64,000 nucleotides of DNA from Kiritimatiellales bacterium (GTDB lineage Bacteria > Verrucomicrobiota > Kiritimatiellia > Kiritimatiellales > Tichowtungiaceae), in contig JBBADV010000001.1 of NCBI GenBank assembly GCA_041656295.1, positions 186,001 through 250,000 on the forward strand, given 5' to 3'. Both the position numbers and the translations under genes were made by a program. The notes beneath the pieces were generated by a model, which searched no databases, was not told the origin of the DNA, and saw only the letters and a program-made list of their open reading frames with translations. Shown here in pieces: positions 60,798 through 64,000 of this stretch. How positions within the stretch are numbered: the stretch's first letter is position 1; every line of letters starts with the position of its first letter.

Positions 60798-60874
60798 GGG
60801 GGTGTAGCTCAATTGGTTAGAGCACCAGCCTGTCACGCTGGGGGTTGCGGGTTCGAGTCCCGTCATCCTCGCCA
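60798..60874 (+). tRNA. tRNA-Asp (anticodon GTC)
   Basis: Full cloverleaf: acceptor GGGGGTG / CATCCTC with two G-U pairs, D-arm GCTC/GAGC, anticodon stem CCAGC/GCTGG with loop CTGTCAC (GTC), T-arm GCGGG/CCCGT-like with TTCGAGT, discriminator G and encoded CCA. A terminator follows. Confidence 0.96.
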
Positions 60875-60881
60875 CATTTCA

Positions 60882-60912
60882 GGGGTTAAGACATCAATCT
60901 TAACCCCGTTTT
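60882..60912 (+). terminator. Intrinsic terminator after tRNA-Asp
   Basis: A perfect 10-bp stem GGGGTTAAGA / TCTTAACCCC with a 6-nt loop, followed by GTTTTTA. Confidence 0.92.
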
Positions 60913-62049
60913 TATTGCCTAAAATGCAAGTTCATATTCCGGAAATCAAAATTGATAGCATGTGATGTTTCGTGATGAAGATTGATCAAAAGTGGAAACA
61001 AAGTGGAAACATTTTTTGTTTCTGCTCTCTGACGGAAGCTGTTCAGAACAATTCAAGGAGTATTTTTCTTCAGGAAAAAGTGTGTGCAGGTATCCAGCTA
61101 AAAAAATATCTGTTCGTTTCGTTGGGTTTATTGCCGCTATTTCACTCTAGAATTGACTTTCTCCCTGTGGGCAAGGGGTAGGCATAGGTTAGCGGGGGAT
61201 CGATCAAATTTGAAAGCTAAACCCTGGTCTAAAGTGGGGGTTTAATTTTAGACTGAAGGCTCATTGATGTTCTCCATCCCATTTTTAGCGCAGTTTGAGT
61301 GAAAAAGCTTTTCGGAGTCCATGTTTCCTTGTGAATTTCCCAAGAGCCGGATGGCTCATATCTAAGAAGGCTCCCTGAATATTGCAGAATCACAATCTGG
61401 ATGAATATCTATGTGTGGACATCTATGCTGGCGAATGCGAGCGCGCAAGCGTGAAGCTGTCGCAAGCATTGATGTATTAAATCTCTCTTTCACTCGATGT
61501 TGCTTTACGCAGAAACGAGGCGTGATGAGAATTTATTTGCTGGAGGGCGCCGCCACGCCCGTAAGCGGATAAACTCATGACGCCGTAGAAAAAAGCATCC
61601 TTTTTCCCATAGGACTCGACCCATAATCAACCCCATGATACCAACTTTACGATAGGTACTCTTTATATATCTCTGTCTCTGCACATTTGTGTGAACTGAA
61701 AAAAGAATGTTAACCCGGTTAACAGTGATCTGGAATAAAAATTCCAGTTATTGCAGAGTATTTAATTGTCAATTTCAGAGTAACGGCTGACCCTCGATAA
61801 CATACATGGAAATGCTCTAATATTCCCATTTTCCATCCCACGGCATAGGCTACAGACATGTTATATATATTATTATTAAAATATAATTCTTAACGCGCGC
61901 GATAAACGCGCGTGCGCGAGAGGCAGCTCAAAAATCGCCGAAGGACAAATTTCTAAAGATACGGATTTTCGCAGAATAAATATTCCAAAAGCTGGATAAC
62001 CTAGTTATTAAATTTTTGACCGTTGACAGCAACCATCCATGCGCTGCCT
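60913..62049. other. Gene-free stretch of about 1.1 kb
   Basis: No frame in this space looks like a gene; the longest, at 60972 (69 codons), has no ribosome site or family likeness. The composition is uneven: A+T-rich around 61860-61890 and then a run of CGCG (TTAACGCGCGCGATAAACGC) near 61890-61915 that can fold into a hairpin. It may be the remains of an inserted element next to the tRNA-Asp, but no attachment repeat of the tRNA is seen. Confidence 0.5.
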
Positions 62050-62838
62050 TTATTGACACTCATCAAGCTTTTCAAAAAATAGTTCGGTGTAGCGAGAAGT
62101 AAGAAGTTTTGCCTGTTTAAGCTCTTCCTGATTCATCTCAAGGATGATTTTATCAAATTCCGGTTTTTCTTCATTGTAATCTGAAAGCATTGCCAGAGAC
62201 AGCCACGCATATGCCTCGACGAGATTACGCTCAACACCCTCGCCAACTGCATAGCATTTCCCTAGTATTGAGTGAGCAAGCCACAGCTTTCGTTCTGCTG
62301 CTAAACGGATAAGTTCAACTGCTTCGGCAGTGTATTTTTCTTCATCTAAAAACCATTGCGCGAAAAAATAGCATGCCCAGTCGTGCCCCTGATCTATGGC
62401 GCTTTGGTACCATTTTTTTGCATTAGCTTCGCCGGTTTTAATATCCTCATAGTATAAGGCAAGTGATGTTTGCGCATCAGCATCTCCGGCTTTTGCAGCA
62501 CGGAGACACCATGTTTTAAACTTTTTAATGTTTTTTCGGCATCCGCGTCCAAGCAAATAACATCGCGCCAACTCTTCTTGAGCTTTTGTATGCCCTAACT
62601 CAGCTGCCTGTTGAAAACAACTAAATGCTGCCTTATTAAATGATTGTGATATTTTTGCCCCATAATCAGTGCGTCGCTTAATATACTCTAATTGCAACTC
62701 ATCTGGAGGAACAACTTCTCCAGCGAGATAGCGTTTCCCAAGCTGATATTGCTCTTCAGCAGTTTTGTATGGGCTTGTTTTCACCTTTAAATCCAAAATT
62801 TCACGGCGACTCGGAAAAATATTTTTTGCGATAGTCAC
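62050..62838 (-). CDS. Sel1-repeat protein, second of an overlapping pair
   Basis: A 262-aa protein with at least four Sel1-like (SLR) repeats: AAFSCFQQAAELGHTKAQEE, WCLRAAKAGDADAQTSLALY, WYQSAIDQGHDWACYFFAQW and LIRLAAERKLWLAHSILGKC. SLR proteins scaffold other proteins. The start overlaps the upstream Sel1 gene by 38 bp in another frame, and there is no signal peptide. It may be the C-terminal part of one longer protein split by a frameshift at the A/T run in the overlap (CGCAAAAAATATTTTT). Confidence 0.75.
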   Translation of the reverse strand: MTIAKNIFPSRREILDLKVKTSPYKTAEEQYQLGKRYLAGEVVPPDELQLEYIKRRTDYGAKISQSFNKAAFSCFQQAAELGHTKAQEELARCYLLGRGCRKNIKKFKTWCLRAAKAGDADAQTSLALYYEDIKTGEANAKKWYQSAIDQGHDWACYFFAQWFLDEEKYTAEAVELIRLAAERKLWLAHSILGKCYAVGEGVERNLVEAYAWLSLAMLSDYNEEKPEFDKIILEMNQEELKQAKLLTSRYTELFFEKLDECQ

Positions 62839-63625
62839 GCGCCACTTCTTGTGCCGCCGAAATTTGCGCTGGAGTCAATTCCTGCATGAAATCCGAGCGA
62901 AGTTCTTCCAGTGGCTCTCTTGCTGATTCATTTTCAAGTTTGACTGAAAGAGCTATATTTGAAAACACATATGCCAGCGCCATATCTTTAGAGACACCAT
63001 TTCCTGACCCATAACACATTGCCAATAAAGCACAAGCATCTACATCCCCCGACTTCATTGCCTTCCAAAAACAGACAGCCGCAAACTTATAATCTTGTAA
63101 AAATCCATTTTCTCCAAAGTAATGCTTAAGTCCTAAAATCCTTTGTGCTACTGCAGTAGCCCTCGGGTCTGAATTTGGGTGTTGCCCAGCCGCTGCCATC
63201 CAGAGGTATTTCTGCCCTTTTTCATTATCTTTCGGAACCCCGGCCCCTTGGAAATACATACTAGACAATTTAAGCTGCGCAGCCGTACTCCCTTTCTCGG
63301 CAGATAATGTATACCATTTTGCGGCCTCCTTTAGGCTCTGAGGGACTCCAATGCCTTCCTCATAGCATACTCCAAGACGATCGTAAAACATCCTTACGGC
63401 AGGGTGGTTTTTCCCAGATTCAGCTGCTTGCCGGTACCACAAAAAAGCCTCTTTATAATTTTTTTCTACTCCCAGCCCGTTTTCATATGCATAACCAGTC
63501 CACCACTGTGAATAAGAATTTCCCTTTTTCGCCTCTTCCAGGTGTTCTTCGAAAGTCATATTAATGGCCGAAAACACTGTCAGTTTTAAAAAAATAATGA
63601 TCCATATTAAATATTTTTCCTTCAT
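62801..63625 (-). CDS. Exported Sel1-repeat protein, first of an overlapping pair
   Basis: A 274-aa protein with an N-terminal signal peptide (about residues 1-20, YLIWIIIFLKLTVFSAI) and SLR repeats: QWWTGYAYENGLGVEKNYKE, WYRQAAESGKNHPAVRMFYD, WYTLSAEKGSTAAQLKLSSM, and CFWKAMKSGDVDACALLAMC. It likely acts in the periplasm as a scaffold. It ends at KKYFSESP within the start of the second Sel1 gene. Confidence 0.78.
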   Translation of the reverse strand: MKEKYLIWIIIFLKLTVFSAINMTFEEHLEEAKKGNSYSQWWTGYAYENGLGVEKNYKEAFLWYRQAAESGKNHPAVRMFYDRLGVCYEEGIGVPQSLKEAAKWYTLSAEKGSTAAQLKLSSMYFQGAGVPKDNEKGQKYLWMAAAGQHPNSDPRATAVAQRILGLKHYFGENGFLQDYKFAAVCFWKAMKSGDVDACALLAMCYGSGNGVSKDMALAYVFSNIALSVKLENESAREPLEELRSDFMQELTPAQISAAQEVARDYRKKYFSESP

Positions 63626-63753
63626 TACCGTGTCCTTTATTTTTAACGTACTCTAGCTGTACTTTATCCCGCGGGATAAAGTAATCCTTATTCATACGAC
63701 TAAGATTACTAAATTCAGCAGGCTCTAGCATTTAATTGTATGGTTTACCAAAA

Positions 63754-63981
63754 TTAGGGAAAGAATCCCCCATGATTTGCCTCGGGAAGTACCACTCCCC
63801 GTGATTTTAACACCGCATCGATGCGAATCAGTGCATCACACATTGCATCTTTATCTTTTTCAGATGCAACCCAAATAGTATCGATGGATATTTTGTCTAT
63901 TTTGTTCCTCATCGTAACTAATTTTGAAGTGCTCATCGCATCCCACCGATAGAATCCGAGAAAAAAACTTGCAAGTCCCAT
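63754..63981 (-). CDS. Small hypothetical protein
   Basis: A 75-aa protein with an N-terminal hydrophobic segment (MGLASFFLGFYRW) and a charged helical rest (KIDKISIDTIWVASEKDKDA, LIRIDAVLKS). GGAGG stands six bases before the ATG, so translation is likely. No family is recognised. It lies before the Sel1 pair on the same strand with a 128-bp gap, in which nothing is seen. Confidence 0.6.
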   Translation of the reverse strand: MGLASFFLGFYRWDAMSTSKLVTMRNKIDKISIDTIWVASEKDKDAMCDALIRIDAVLKSRGVVLPEANHGGFFP

Positions 63982-64000
63982 AATTATCCTCCGAATATTA

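Noticed and set aside
60972..61181. Plus-strand frame of 69 codons after tRNA-Asp
   Set aside because: No ribosome site, unusual composition and no likeness to a known family.
61890..61920. CGCG-rich hairpin in the gene-free stretch
   Set aside because: It can fold, but there is no T-run, no repeat copy elsewhere in the window and no gene to regulate.

Overview
The window looks like chromosomal DNA of an anaerobic, Gram-negative, free-living bacterium of the PVC superphylum, most likely Kiritimatiellota/Verrucomicrobia. This is inference from combined traits: ADP-heptose/LPS genes (outer membrane), class III ribonucleotide reductase (anaerobic life), a PEP-CTERM protein with several large secreted DNRLRE, propeller and kelch proteins, a cmk-plsC fusion, and dispersed intergenic repeats. 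No rRNA is present, so the phylum cannot be proven.

Layout. 0-0.7 kb: a MNT/HEPN toxin-antitoxin pair. 0.7-8.5 kb: LPS inner-core operon (hldD, hldE1, gmhA, waaF, an MsbA-like exporter) followed by yggU, folD and an LptF/G permease. 8.5-17.6 kb: an accessory surface-glycan cluster (methyltransferases, a YfhO-like membrane protein, epimerase, glycosyltransferases) that is decaying. It holds a BRO/DinD-type gene, a broken GT2 glycosyltransferase, a truncated FkbM gene and a degenerate IS30-family transposase. 17.6-29.2 kb: housekeeping genes (purN, dut, rlmD, queH, tyrA, aroA, cmk-plsC) with a NYN-like protein, a SanA/YdcF-like protein, a GGDEF protein, a NERD protein and a DJ-1 protein.

29.35-44.22 kb: a genomic island of about 14.8 kb in the gene for tRNA-Arg(CCT), bounded by a 31-bp duplication of the tRNA 5' half. 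It carries an integrase relic, an excisionase-like relic, a GntR/FCD regulator, and a family of exported proteins: three DNRLRE modules, three paralogous propeller-like proteins, a kelch protein with a truncated paralogue, and a PEP-CTERM protein. A Fic protein closes it. A palindrome of the FadR/GntR operator type (TATGTATNACATA) overlaps the promoter region of three transcription units in the island. I read this as a self-contained, locally regulated surface or polysaccharide regulon, and it is the most interesting part of the window.

44.3-60.9 kb: housekeeping again, with an N-acyl-D-amino-acid deacylase, a hypoxanthine-DNA glycosylase, pyrK-pyrD, a membrane protein and a lipoprotein, the anaerobic RNR set (nrdD, a redoxin, nrdG) with an NrdR box, dprA, topA with an unusual triple C-terminal repeat, thrS-infC (infC apparently starting at ATC) and tRNA-Asp. 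60.9-62.0 kb shows no gene. 62.0-64.0 kb holds two overlapping Sel1-repeat genes and a small hypothetical gene on the minus strand.
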